DNA of 64,000 bases from an uncultured Clostridia bacterium (GTDB lineage: Bacteria; Bacillota; Clostridia; UBA1381), in NCBI GenBank assembly GCA_947624165.1, contig CANQJC010000007.1, forward strand, positions 1-64,000, read 5' to 3'. The notes beneath the pieces are model-generated. The model did no database searches. It saw nothing but the letters and a program-made list of their open reading frames with translations, and had not been told where the DNA came from. Shown piece by piece: positions 10,550 through 20,423 of the stretch. The position numbers and the translations under genes were made by a program. Position 1 is the stretch's first letter. Each line of letters begins with the position of its first letter.

Positions 10550-11800
10550 TTACTCGCGTCTTATCTTTGCCCCACATTCAAGCAAATACTTTTCAATATT
10601 TTCATAACCTCTGTCTATCAGTTCCACGCCGCTTAACGACGTCGTACCGTTGGCGGCGAGAGCCGCCACGACGAGCGACGCGCCGCCGCGCAGCTCACGC
10701 GCGACCACGTTCGCGCCCTGAAGCTCTTTAACGCCCCTGACGACCGCCGTTCTTCCTTCTGTTTTTATATCCGCGCCCATGCGTATAAGCTCGTCGACAT
10801 TCTGAAACCTGTTCTCGAATATATTTTCCACGAAAACCGTCGTTCCGCGCGCGATCGACGCGAGAGCGACGAACGGCGACTGAATGTCTGTCGGGAAACC
10901 GGGATACGGCATAGTCCGTATTGTATGTACGCTTTTCAGCCGTTCCGGCGCGGTCTGTATTATTTTGTCTTTTTCACAGCGAAGCCTTACGCCCATTTCT
11001 CTCAGCACGTACAGCATCGCGTCCATGTCCCTCGGATTCACTCCGCGCAGACATATATCGCCGCCTGTCGCCGCCGACGCCGCAAGATATGTCGCAGCAA
11101 CGATCCTGTCTGGCATTATCGTATGGCGCGCGCCGTGCAGCTTATCCACGCCGCGTATCGCGATAACGTTGCCGCCCGCGCCGTGTATTTGCGCTCCCAT
11201 ACTGTTTAAAAATATGCTCAAATCGATTATTTCGGGTTCGCGCGCGGCATTGGAGATAGTTGTAACGCCGTCGGCGCACACCGCCGCGAGCATCGCGTTT
11301 TCCGTCGCTCCGACGCTCGGAAAATCGAGATGAATATCCGCGCCGTGTATTTTCGACGCGCTGCATTTTATGTAGCCGTGTTCCTCTTGTATATCCACAC
11401 CCAATTCGCTTAAAGCCTTTAGGTGCAGGTCTATCGGTCTTAATCCGATCGGGCAGCCGCCCGGCATACTCACGACCGCTTTTCCGCACCGCGTTATTAT
11501 CGCGCCCAGAAAGACTATGGAGGATCTCATTTCACGCATCAGATCCTCGCATATGCGGCAGTCGCACATTCCCCGCGTATCCACAGTGACCGTATTCCCG
11601 CTCCGAATGACGCGGCAGCCGAGCCGTTCGAGCACAAGGTCGGTTTTATCGACGTCGCGAAGCTTAGGACAATTTTCGAGAACGCTCGTTCCGTCCGCCA
11701 TGACTGTGGCGGCAAGTATAGGAAGGACGGCGTTCTTCGCTCCTTGTACGCGTATATCGCCGCTGATCCTTTCTCCTCCGTCTATAATAAGTTTGCCCAC
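10550..11800 (-). CDS. murA: UDP-N-acetylglucosamine 1-carboxyvinyltransferase
   Basis: GGERISGDIRVQGAKNAVLPILAATVMADG; PGGCPIGLRPIDLH. Confidence 0.96.
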   Translation of the reverse strand: MGKLIIDGGERISGDIRVQGAKNAVLPILAATVMADGTSVLENCPKLRDVDKTDLVLERLGCRVIRSGNTVTVDTRGMCDCRICEDLMREMRSSIVFLGAIITRCGKAVVSMPGGCPIGLRPIDLHLKALSELGVDIQEEHGYIKCSASKIHGADIHLDFPSVGATENAMLAAVCADGVTTISNAAREPEIIDLSIFLNSMGAQIHGAGGNVIAIRGVDKLHGARHTIMPDRIVAATYLAASAATGGDICLRGVNPRDMDAMLYVLREMGVRLRCEKDKIIQTAPERLKSVHTIRTMPYPGFPTDIQSPFVALASIARGTTVFVENIFENRFQNVDELIRMGADIKTEGRTAVVRGVKELQGANVVARELRGGASLVVAALAANGTTSLSGVELIDRGYENIEKYLLECGAKIRRE

Positions 11801-11966
11801 CTATAACACCTCGCATTATAAAATATTTTCATATCCTATAATACGAAATACAAATAAATCTGTTACAGTTCCATTATTGTATCACATATCTTCCGATATT
11901 TTAAGTGTTGACGCGTAATTATAATATACCTTTAATCTTTGTGTAACAATGCGAAGAATATAAAAT

Positions 11967-11995
11967 AAAAAAAGACCGAAAAAACGGTCTTTTCG
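11967..11995 (-). terminator. Hairpin terminator after ROK gene
   Basis: aaaagaccg aaaaaa cggtctttt. Confidence 0.7.
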
Positions 11996-12010
11996 CAATA
12001 TTTTGGCTAT

Positions 12011-12973
12011 TTAAACGGCTTCCGTGCGTTTTTTTGCCGCCATCGCCGCGCCGACGATACCTGCGTCGTTAAACAGCTTCGCGATACGTATCTCGGTTTT
12101 CGGCATGAATTTATTGAAATCGTATTTTTCCACATATTCCTTGACAGGCTTTAAAAGCACGTCTCCCTCTCGGCTTATACCGCCGCCTATGACGAGTATT
12201 TCCGGCTGGAAAACGTTTACTACGCTCACGATACCCTCCGCGACGCGGCGCAGGTAAACGTCGCGCGTTTCTATTGCCGTCCTGTCGCCCGCCGCGGCAC
12301 ATTCGAACGCGGTGCGTCCGCTCACGTGACCGTGGCTTCGCGCCCAGTCATTCATCAACGAGGACGGATCTTCTTTCATTTTCTTCATTGTGAGCGCGCG
12401 CAGAGCCGTCACGGACGCGTACGCTTCAAAGCAGCCTTTTCTGCCGCACGTACATTGCTCGCCGTCCATTTTGAGCGTCATGTGTCCTATTTCCGCTCCC
12501 GCGCCGTTAAATCCCCGATATATTTTGTCGTTTATTATAACGCCGCCGCCGACTCCCGTGCCGAGCGTTATAAAGACGAAGCTGTCCGTCTTATGCGCGC
12601 ACACGGTATACTCGCCGTATGCCGCGGCGTTCGCGTCGTTTTCCGCAAATATCGGCATGTCGAAATATTTGCCCATTTCCGCGGTTATCGGTGCTTTTTC
12701 CATGTTCAGGTTACCGGCGAAAACAACGACGCCGCTCTCACTGTCTACGGTGCCCGGACTGCCTATCCCGACAGCCTTGATATCGCTCATGCCAATATTG
12801 GCGTCCGCAGCCGTTTTCACGCACAGCTCAGCCATATCCGCAACGATTTCCGTATACGGACGCGACGCTATTGTGGGCGCGGAATTTTTCGCCGCGATTT
12901 TTCCGTTTTCGTCCGTAACGCCGACGGCGATATTTGTCCCGCCCAAATCTATACCTATATACATAAAGTTCAA
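12011..12973 (-). CDS. ROK family kinase (glucokinase-like)
   Basis: GIDLGGTNIAVGV; CTCGRKGCFEAYAS ROK zinc motif. Confidence 0.92.
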   Translation of the reverse strand: MNFMYIGIDLGGTNIAVGVTDENGKIAAKNSAPTIASRPYTEIVADMAELCVKTAADANIGMSDIKAVGIGSPGTVDSESGVVVFAGNLNMEKAPITAEMGKYFDMPIFAENDANAAAYGEYTVCAHKTDSFVFITLGTGVGGGVIINDKIYRGFNGAGAEIGHMTLKMDGEQCTCGRKGCFEAYASVTALRALTMKKMKEDPSSLMNDWARSHGHVSGRTAFECAAAGDRTAIETRDVYLRRVAEGIVSVVNVFQPEILVIGGGISREGDVLLKPVKEYVEKYDFNKFMPKTEIRIAKLFNDAGIVGAAMAAKKRTEAV

Positions 12974-14688
12974 TTCTCCAGTCTTCCCGTTATTTCGCCC
13001 GTGCTTTCAACAACGGCTATCACAGTTGACGCGACCCCGCCCTTTGACGTTTTCTTCGCCGTAACGCGGCATCTTTTATATACGTTGTCCGTATAGAGAA
13101 GATCGAGCTCGCATTTATACGGATCGTCCGACGAGCGTACCGCCGCGCACAATCTCGCAAATTCGCGTTTGGAGCTGTCGCGTATGATTATTCCGTGTGA
13201 GAAAAAGCTGTACGCGTCTTTTATGAACGTGCCGCGTATATATTCCCGTCCCTCGTGAAGCTTTGTCTTGACGGATACCGAATCCGTTTGTATATCGTAT
13301 TCGAGAACGATCGCCTCGATAAGCTCGAGAGCGGTTTCGAAGCTGCGACGCGCGCGCTTCAGCTCTTCGTTCATTCTTACCTGTTCGGTCGAATCCGAAA
13401 CCGACGAATAATACAGTGCCTTTCCTCCTCTTTCGGCAAGGAAAAACAGTCTCGCCGTGATCCATACCGGCGTGTCGCGTATTATGTTGCGCGACTGTAC
13501 CGTCGTACCCTTTACTCCCGCGCTGCGCGCGGCGGAAAACGCTTTCAGTACATTTTCCCTATCCTCTGGATGCACGCTTTCCATGACGGAACGTCTCATG
13601 TCTCCGTCGGACATATAATTTCTCGTTATGTCGTAATACGTCTCGTTAGCCTTTACGAGAAGCGGTTCTCCCTTACCGTCGTATTCGTAGATGGCAAAGC
13701 CGCCGAGCAGACTGCTCATAAGATTTTCGGTCATGAAATCGGACGTGAACAGCTCGCTGAGAGCGATCGTCCTTTCCGAATCGTCATAATCCGCGCGCGA
13801 TACGTTGTCGGGATTTTTTATAAGCTCCTCAAAGCTTTCTGCTGAGATAGGCTTTGAGAAAAAGAATCCCTGCGCGTAGTAACAGCCCAAATCGAGGAGA
13901 AAGTGTTTCTGAGCGTCGGTCTCCACGCCCTCCGCGACAGTCTGCAATCCTATCCACTTTGCCATACGTATTACAGATTCAAGAATTTCCTTACCCTTGT
14001 TTCCGTCGTCCTTGTCCGATTCGAGAAAACGCGTATCTATTTTCAGAACGTCCACGTTTATATCCTTCAGCATATTAAGCGACGAATATCCCGTTCCGAA
14101 GTCGTCCATAAGCACTCTGAATCCAAACGAGCGAAGCTCGTCTACCACTTGTATTATCTGATTTTCGTCAATGGTGAACGCGCTCTCCGTGATCTCTATT
14201 TCTATGAGCGAACAGTCTATCCCGTACTTCTCCGTAAGCTCCACAAATTTGTTGGAGACCGCAAGCGAATAAATATCGAGCCGCGACACGTTCACCGATA
14301 CCGGCACAACGCTGAGACCCTTATCTATCCATTCACGCATAAGACGGCAGGTTTCCTCCCATATGTACTCGTCAAGGCGCGTTATGATCATATTCTGCTC
14401 GAACATCGGAATAAAATCGCGCGGCAAAATAAGCCCCCTCGTCGGGTGGAGCCATCTGACAAGACTTTCCGCACCTACTATCTTATTTGTGCGTATGTCG
14501 AATTTCGGCTGAAGATACGCCTTAAATTCACGATTGGCAAACGCTCTTTCGACGTCCTGCAAAAGCTCGTTCTGCGAAATAAGATAATCGCGCACGTTTT
14601 TATTGTATTTTGCCGCCTCCGTAAGGTTTCTGCCCTTGAGCGTGTCAAGGGTAAAATCCTTATCGGCACTGTCCGATAATTTATTCAT
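12970..14688 (-). CDS. EAL-domain c-di-GMP phosphodiesterase-like protein with C-terminal PAS-like region
   Basis: FKAYLQPKFDIRTNKIVGAESLVRW, DDFGTGYSSLNML, AKWIGLQTVAEGVET. Confidence 0.9.
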   Translation of the reverse strand: MNKLSDSADKDFTLDTLKGRNLTEAAKYNKNVRDYLISQNELLQDVERAFANREFKAYLQPKFDIRTNKIVGAESLVRWLHPTRGLILPRDFIPMFEQNMIITRLDEYIWEETCRLMREWIDKGLSVVPVSVNVSRLDIYSLAVSNKFVELTEKYGIDCSLIEIEITESAFTIDENQIIQVVDELRSFGFRVLMDDFGTGYSSLNMLKDINVDVLKIDTRFLESDKDDGNKGKEILESVIRMAKWIGLQTVAEGVETDAQKHFLLDLGCYYAQGFFFSKPISAESFEELIKNPDNVSRADYDDSERTIALSELFTSDFMTENLMSSLLGGFAIYEYDGKGEPLLVKANETYYDITRNYMSDGDMRRSVMESVHPEDRENVLKAFSAARSAGVKGTTVQSRNIIRDTPVWITARLFFLAERGGKALYYSSVSDSTEQVRMNEELKRARRSFETALELIEAIVLEYDIQTDSVSVKTKLHEGREYIRGTFIKDAYSFFSHGIIIRDSSKREFARLCAAVRSSDDPYKCELDLLYTDNVYKRCRVTAKKTSKGGVASTVIAVVESTGEITGRLEN

Positions 14689-14761
14689 AACACAGAGTCA
14701 CCTCATGAGATATTGTATCATAACATTTTCGTTTTGAAAAGTACTTTTTTATTATATTTTG

Positions 14762-14790
14762 TTGTCTTTATATGTTTTCTGTGATACAAT
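14762..14790 (+). promoter_or_regulatory. Putative sigma-A promoter of HAD-GNAT operon
   Basis: TTGTCT (14762-14767), 17 bp spacer, TACAAT (14785-14790). Confidence 0.6.
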
Positions 14791-14809
14791 TTTATTACGG
14801 GGTGATTAA

Positions 14810-15469
14810 ATGCGTTACAAATACATCTTTTTTGACCTTGACGGAACCTTGACCGACCCTTGGGAAGGCATCACGAACTGCGTGAAATATGCTCTTCTTC
14901 ACTTTGGAATACGCGAGACGGATCACTCGAAGCTTATGCGGTTCATCGGACCGCCGCTCGTCGATTCGTTTATGGAATATTACGGCTTCGACCGCGAGAA
15001 GTCGCTCATGGCAGTCGAAAAATACCGCGAACGCTTCTCGGCGGTGGGACTTTTTGAAAACAGAGTGTACGACGGCGTATACGATTTGCTGCAAAAGCTC
15101 ACCGACTGCTCCCGCACGCTCGTTCTCGCAACGTCGAAACCGAAAATCTACGCGGACAGGATCATGGCAAAATACCGCCTGAGACCGTATTTCAAGCTCG
15201 TGTGCGGTTCGGAGCTTGACGGAACGCGCAACGACAAAGCGGAGGTCATCGAGTACGCCATTGAAAAGCTCGGCTGTCCGCGCGAAAGCGTCGTTATGGT
15301 CGGCGACAGGCGGCAGGACATAATCGGCGCGAAAAAATGTTCAATAGCATCGTGCGGCGTGCGCTTCGGTTACGCCGAGGACGGCGAGCTTGAAGAAGCC
15401 GGCGCGGACATGATAGCCGAGGACATGGACGATCTTTTGAGGATACTTACAAATCAAACGGAGGTGTGA
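14810..15469 (+). CDS. HAD family hydrolase (phosphoglycolate-phosphatase-like)
   Basis: IFFDLDGTLTDPWEGI; LATSKPK; MVGDRRQDIIGAK. Confidence 0.92.
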   Translation: MRYKYIFFDLDGTLTDPWEGITNCVKYALLHFGIRETDHSKLMRFIGPPLVDSFMEYYGFDREKSLMAVEKYRERFSAVGLFENRVYDGVYDLLQKLTDCSRTLVLATSKPKIYADRIMAKYRLRPYFKLVCGSELDGTRNDKAEVIEYAIEKLGCPRESVVMVGDRRQDIIGAKKCSIASCGVRFGYAEDGELEEAGADMIAEDMDDLLRILTNQTEV

Positions 15470-15891
15470 TCATGATATACACGCTTTTAAAAGGACTTGA
15501 CAAAAACGAAGGCGCGATAAAAATACGCAAAGACGTATTCGTCGACGAACAGGGGTTTCGCGACGAATTTGATGATACGGACAAAACCGCCTGGCACGTA
15601 ATTATTTACGACAAGAATATTCCCCGCGCGACGGGCAGACTGTACGGCGGCGTATCGGCGATGCACATCGGACGCGTGGCGGTGGCGCACTCCGAACGCG
15701 GCAAAAAGTACGGAGCGTTGGTCGTCGCCATACTTGAAAAAAAGGCGCGTGAGCTTTGCGCGAAGAAAACGGAGCTGTCCTCACAGATAGGCGCGGTAGG
15801 ATTTTACGAAAAGCTCGGTTACAAAGCCGAAGGAGAAATTTATCTCGACGAAAATCACCCGCACATTAAAATGACGAAAAATTTAATTTGA
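15466..15891 (+). CDS. GNAT family N-acetyltransferase
   Basis: IRKDVFVDEQGF; HIGRVAVAHSERGKKYGALVV; ELSSQIGAVGFYEKLGY. Confidence 0.9.
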   Translation: MIMIYTLLKGLDKNEGAIKIRKDVFVDEQGFRDEFDDTDKTAWHVIIYDKNIPRATGRLYGGVSAMHIGRVAVAHSERGKKYGALVVAILEKKARELCAKKTELSSQIGAVGFYEKLGYKAEGEIYLDENHPHIKMTKNLI

Positions 15892-15917
15892 AACAAAAAG
15901 AAGCCGCCGCGCCGATT

Positions 15918-16649
15918 TCAGCGCGACAGCTTCATATTTTTTATTATTATTTCCCTCGCGCGGACGGCGTCCTCTCTCGTCGCTTCCGGAGTATCGGAGA
16001 GCGGATACGGGATACCCATTCGCTCGTACTTTTTTTTTGCCATCGAATGATACGGCAGCACGTCAAGTGCCTTGATATTCTTATACTTACCTATATATGC
16101 GCCCAGACGCGCGAGATACTCGTCGTCAAGAGTGATCCCCGGCACCGTCACATGGCGTATCCATACCGGCTTATCCTTTTCGGCAAGATACGCGAGATAT
16201 TCAAGCGCGTTTCGGTTCGACGCCGACGTAAGCTTTTTATGCTCCGCGTCGTCAATATGCTTTATGTCAAGCATGACAAGATCGCACACGTCGGCAAGAG
16301 CGTCGAAGTCGTTCTTTTTTTCACGGGTGAAGGTTATGCCGGACGTGTCGAGACACGTATGGATACCTCTCCTATGCGATTCGGTAAAAAGCTCCGTCAG
16401 AAACTCCATCTGCATGAGCGGCTCCCCGCCCGTCGCCGTTATGCCGCCGCCGCGGTAAAACGGCTCGCCCTTTTCATATTCCTCAAGGATCTCCGCTACG
16501 GTCATTTCCGTACCGCCCTCGAGACTCCACGTATCGGGATTATGACAGTAAAGACATCGCAGAGGACAGCCCTGAAAAAAGACCGTAAGCCTGATTCCGG
16601 GACCGTCCACCGTACCGAAGGTTTCTATGGAATGTATGCGTCCCGTCAT
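15918..16649 (-). CDS. pflA: Pyruvate formate-lyase activating enzyme (radical SAM)
   Basis: [35 protein letters not shown] (CxxxCxxC). Confidence 0.95.
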   Translation of the reverse strand: MTGRIHSIETFGTVDGPGIRLTVFFQGCPLRCLYCHNPDTWSLEGGTEMTVAEILEEYEKGEPFYRGGGITATGGEPLMQMEFLTELFTESHRRGIHTCLDTSGITFTREKKNDFDALADVCDLVMLDIKHIDDAEHKKLTSASNRNALEYLAYLAEKDKPVWIRHVTVPGITLDDEYLARLGAYIGKYKNIKALDVLPYHSMAKKKYERMGIPYPLSDTPEATREDAVRAREIIIKNMKLSR

Positions 16650-16882
16650 ATCCTGTCATGGAACGTTCTGCTTATAACGTCGTCCTGCTGCTCCTTTGTA
16701 AGCTTTATAAAGTTTACGGCATAACCCGAGACCCTTACCGTAAGCTGCGGATATTTTTCGGGGTGCTTCTGAGCGTCAAGAAGCGTTTCGCGCGTAAATA
16801 CGTTCACGTTTAAATGATGACCGCCCTTTTCGGTATAACCGTCCAAAAGATTTACAAGATTTTCAGCCTGCTGTGTTGACAT
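16646..16882 (-). CDS. Stand-alone glycyl-radical domain (C-terminal part of pyruvate formate-lyase; GrcA-like)
   Basis: [63 protein letters not shown] 8 nt upstream of ATG; 4-nt overlap with pflA. Confidence 0.93.
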   Translation of the reverse strand: MSTQQAENLVNLLDGYTEKGGHHLNVNVFTRETLLDAQKHPEKYPQLTVRVSGYAVNFIKLTKEQQDDVISRTFHDRI

Positions 16883-16913
16883 TTTGACCGCCTCCTAAAT
16901 TATTATTGTTTGA

Positions 16914-18989
16914 TTATGATTTTAAATCCTCGCAGCATCCCGCGTCAAGCTCCACTTCAAGGTCTCCGGCAAATATTCTGTCGTCCTTGCCGAGCGCGCC
17001 CGGTATTATCGAGAATGTGTTTGAAATTCCGTCCTGCGCGTCCTTAAACGGCAGCTTCGCCACGGACGAAAGCGACGCGACCGCACCGTGTGTATCGCGT
17101 CCGTGCATAGGATTCGCGCCAGGCGCGAGAGGTACTCCCGCCTTTCTTCCGTCGGGTGTGTTGCCCGTCTTTTTACCGTATACGACGTTTGAAGTGATAG
17201 TAAGTATCGACATTGTCGGTACGCTTCGTCTGTACGTATGATGCTTCCTTATCTTATCCATAAACGATTCGACTATCGACGCGGCGATCGAATCGACCCT
17301 GTCGTCGTTGTTGCCGTACTTGGGGAAATCTCCCTCGACCTCGTAATCGACAACGACGCCCTCCTCGTTTCTTATACACTTCACTTTCGCGTACTTGATC
17401 GCGCTCAGCGAATCCGCGACGACGGAAAGTCCCGCGATACCCGTAGCGAAATATCTTTTGACCTCTCTGTCGTGCAGAGCCATCTGAAGCTTTTCGTAAC
17501 AATACTTGTCATGCATATAATGTATGACGTTCAGAGTATTTACATAAAGTCCCGCAAGCCACTCCATCATGTCGTCATATTTCTGCATTACGTCGTCATA
17601 ATCGAGATAATCTCCCTCGACAGCTCTGTACTTGGGACCGACCTGTATTCCCAGACGCTCGTCGACGCCGCCGTTTATAGCGTAAAGCAGACACTTTGCA
17701 AGATTGGCTCTCGCACCGAAGAACTGCATTTCCTTACCGACACGCATGGACGATACGCAGCAGGCGATCGCATAATCGTCTCCGTGCGTCACGCGCATGA
17801 GGTCGTCGTTTTCATACTGTATGGACGACGTTTTTATCGACATTTCCGCACAGAACAGCTTAAAGCTCCTCGGCAGGCGCGTCGACCACAGGACCGTCAG
17901 ATTCGGCTCCGGCGCGGTACCGAGGTTTTCGAGCGTATGCAGATAACGGAACGAATTTTTTGTAACGAGCGGTCTGCCGTCTATGCCTATCCCGCCTATC
18001 GACTCCGTTACCCATGTCGGGTCGCCGGAGAACAGCTCGTTATATTCCGGCGTTCTCGCAAATTTGACGAGACGCAGCTTCATTATGAAGTGATCTATGA
18101 TTTCCTGCGCTTCCTCCTCGGTGATAACGCCGTTTTTAAGGTCGCGCTCAAAGTAAATGTCGAGGAATGTGGACGTGCGTCCCAGGCTCATCGCCGCGCC
18201 GTTTTGCTCCTTGACCGCCGCCAAATATCCGAAATACAGCCATTGTACCGCTTCCTTCGCGTTACGCGCCGGTTTGGAAATATCGAAGCCGTAGATATTG
18301 CCAAGCTCCTTCAAATCGTTCAGCGCGTTGAGCTGCTCCGCAAGCTCCTCCCTCAGCCTTATGTTTTCACTCGTCATTCTCACGAGCGACGTCGCAAGCT
18401 GGTTTTTCTTATCCTCGATAAGATAATCCACGCCGTAAAGCGCGACGCGTCTGTAATCGCCTATAATACGTCCGCGTCCGTAAGCGTCGGGCAGTCCCGT
18501 TATGATAGCGGACTTTCTCGCAAGACGCATTTCCGGCGTGTAAACGTCAAATACGCCTTGATTATGCGTTTTTCTGTATTTCGTAAATATTTCAACTACC
18601 TCGGGATCGACCTCGTAGCCGTTCTCGCGGCACGCGTTCTGCGCCATTCTTATACCGCCGAACGGCTGAAGCGAACGCTTAAAAGGCTTGTCGGTCTGGA
18701 ATCCGACAATTTTTTCGAGAGCCTTGTCAAGATATCCCGCGCCGTGCGACGTTATCGTTGAAACGATTTTTGTATCCATATCGAGTACGCCGCCCGCTTC
18801 GCGTTCTTTCTTAGAAAGCTCCGTGACCATATCCCAAAGCTTTTTCGTCGCGTCCGTCGCGCCCGCCAAAAAAGAGCCGTCGCCCTCGTAAGGCGTATAA
18901 TTTCTCTGTATGAAGTCGCGCACGTCAACCGTCTTTGACCATTTTCCCTGCGCAAATCCTTTCCATTCTTCTCTCTGACCGTCAAACAT
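16914..18989 (-). CDS. Pyruvate formate-lyase catalytic core lacking the glycyl-radical domain
   Basis: [29 protein letters not shown] active-site Cys-Cys; ends ...[38 protein letters not shown] before the Gly-radical region. Confidence 0.93.
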   Translation of the reverse strand: MFDGQREEWKGFAQGKWSKTVDVRDFIQRNYTPYEGDGSFLAGATDATKKLWDMVTELSKKEREAGGVLDMDTKIVSTITSHGAGYLDKALEKIVGFQTDKPFKRSLQPFGGIRMAQNACRENGYEVDPEVVEIFTKYRKTHNQGVFDVYTPEMRLARKSAIITGLPDAYGRGRIIGDYRRVALYGVDYLIEDKKNQLATSLVRMTSENIRLREELAEQLNALNDLKELGNIYGFDISKPARNAKEAVQWLYFGYLAAVKEQNGAAMSLGRTSTFLDIYFERDLKNGVITEEEAQEIIDHFIMKLRLVKFARTPEYNELFSGDPTWVTESIGGIGIDGRPLVTKNSFRYLHTLENLGTAPEPNLTVLWSTRLPRSFKLFCAEMSIKTSSIQYENDDLMRVTHGDDYAIACCVSSMRVGKEMQFFGARANLAKCLLYAINGGVDERLGIQVGPKYRAVEGDYLDYDDVMQKYDDMMEWLAGLYVNTLNVIHYMHDKYCYEKLQMALHDREVKRYFATGIAGLSVVADSLSAIKYAKVKCIRNEEGVVVDYEVEGDFPKYGNNDDRVDSIAASIVESFMDKIRKHHTYRRSVPTMSILTITSNVVYGKKTGNTPDGRKAGVPLAPGANPMHGRDTHGAVASLSSVAKLPFKDAQDGISNTFSIIPGALGKDDRIFAGDLEVELDAGCCEDLKS

Positions 18990-19047
18990 ATCGCTTTTCC
19001 TCCCGTTTGCTGCTGCGTTTGTGTGAACGCTTGATTACGTCTTTTAG

Positions 19048-19136
19048 CGTTGACTAACGTATATACCATTTTTTAGGTTAGCTATCGCTAACTTCCTTCG
19101 TAACTATATAGTAACACTGTTACAAGAAAATGTCAA
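19048..19136 (-). promoter_or_regulatory. pfl operon promoter with overlapping inverted repeats
   Basis: Minus strand: TTGACA (19136-19131), 17 bp, TACTAT (19113-19108); palindromes GTAACACTGTTAC (19111-19123) and GTTAGCtatcGCTAAC (19077-19092). Confidence 0.6.
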
Positions 19137-19276
19137 TAGCAATAATATAACTTGCCGCGGTAATTATATAAACACTCTCTCGTGTTGACTTACGCATATA
19201 TTTTTCTCAAAATAAGATACATTATTAACGAAACAGAGTATTTTGTATCACAGTGTGATTTCACACATACTTAAAA

Positions 19277-19305
19277 GCATCCCTCAAAATCATTTTGAGG
19301 GATGC
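19277..19305 (-). terminator. Hairpin terminator downstream of REase gene
   Basis: gcatccctcaaaa-tca-ttttgagggatgc (13-bp stem), followed on the minus strand by TTTTAA. Confidence 0.8.
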
Positions 19306-19328
19306 CTGCGATTTATTTTATGTTGAAG

Positions 19329-20423
19329 CTATTTTAATACATTACTGTGCGATGTTTTATGCTTCGGCAACGTCCAAAATGGGTCTGTTATATTCTCATA
19401 GTGACGACTTTTTATTTTATTCGGCGTTTTTCTGACAGAAAGAAATTCATTGGCAATTTCATTTATAAGACTCTTAAGAAGTTTATCTCCTATAACATAT
19501 CCGTATTTTCCCCGTAAAGCCTTTTCGTACCAGTTAACAAGATTGTGTTCGGTCACGATGCTCTGAATACGACTTTTCCAAGCTGTCTGATTAAGCAAGG
19601 AATCAATAACAGGCTTTTTTGCACCTTTGCATACGATAACAATTTTGTCGCTTGATACACTCGAAACAATGTTTTTAGCCAAGTCTTCATCTAAATTAAG
19701 ATGTTTAATTTGAATTGCCGGTCCCCAATTTGAATACATATCCAATCCTCTGTCGGCGGCATTGGTCACTCCGAGGCGATATACGTGAGCATCTTGCGTA
19801 TGTATAGGATTATCGAAATCAAGGCTCATAATTTTTTCGGAGAAATCATCAAATTCATCTAAAATACCAAATTTATTCCGAGGAACGGAAACCTTCACCT
19901 TGATACCAAGTGTCTCAACAAGAGTGGCAAACAAGGAATATACTACAATTTCATATATCTTATCCACACTGCGTTTCAATCCCGGTTCCTTCCGAAAAGA
20001 ATTGATAAATCGTTTAACGTCAAAGTCTTCTTTTGTGGATTCATAACAATACGAAAGAGCATTATGAAGCTGGCTGTGTTTTTCGTTGAAACAATTGTAA
20101 ATGTACGCCTCCACTGCTCCGCCCGTTCTTAAATTCTCTTTGCTCAGTTCATTTAACATAGCCGGCGGAACAGCATTTTCTTCAAACAAATTATCTTGGA
20201 ATTTTGCGCTGCTTGTACATATTCTGCCAATAAGCAGATTTGTTATATCATCGCGCCATTTTTTGCTCCTTGTGCGATAATCTTCCAGATTAAGTGGGTC
20301 GATTTTGTCGCCTATGCGAATATGATAAAGAATTTCAGCGATTTGAATAGGCTTATAAAAATGGATTCTGGACTTTTTTATAACTGTGTCAAGCGCGTCC
20401 TTCGCTTTTTGTCTGTCCTGCAT
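19329..20423 (-). CDS. Type II restriction endonuclease, HaeII-like family (predicted RGCGCY specificity)
   Basis: MQDRQKAKDALDTVIKKSRIHFYKPIQIAEILYHIR resembles HaeII-family enzymes from memory; overlaps a C5-MTase gene; the track ORF extends to 20474 but the start at 20423 has an AAGGAGA SD. Confidence 0.72.
   Translation of the reverse strand: MQDRQKAKDALDTVIKKSRIHFYKPIQIAEILYHIRIGDKIDPLNLEDYRTRSKKWRDDITNLLIGRICTSSAKFQDNLFEENAVPPAMLNELSKENLRTGGAVEAYIYNCFNEKHSQLHNALSYCYESTKEDFDVKRFINSFRKEPGLKRSVDKIYEIVVYSLFATLVETLGIKVKVSVPRNKFGILDEFDDFSEKIMSLDFDNPIHTQDAHVYRLGVTNAADRGLDMYSNWGPAIQIKHLNLDEDLAKNIVSSVSSDKIVIVCKGAKKPVIDSLLNQTAWKSRIQSIVTEHNLVNWYEKALRGKYGYVIGDKLLKSLINEIANEFLSVRKTPNKIKSRHYENITDPFWTLPKHKTSHSNVLK

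Noticed and set aside
17238-18761. 507-aa plus-strand ORF antisense to the PFL core
   Set aside because: Exact antisense of a strongly supported PFL gene; no RBS or recognisable domain. Long antisense ORFs recur here (31649-32890, 37723-39024, 48711-50132, 1838-2890) because codon bias suppresses stop codons on the opposite strand.
16646-18989. PFL split as frameshift/pseudogene
   Set aside because: SD sequence before the second ORF, in-frame TAG upstream of its ATG, intact catalytic motifs in both parts and overlap with pflA argue for a functional split.
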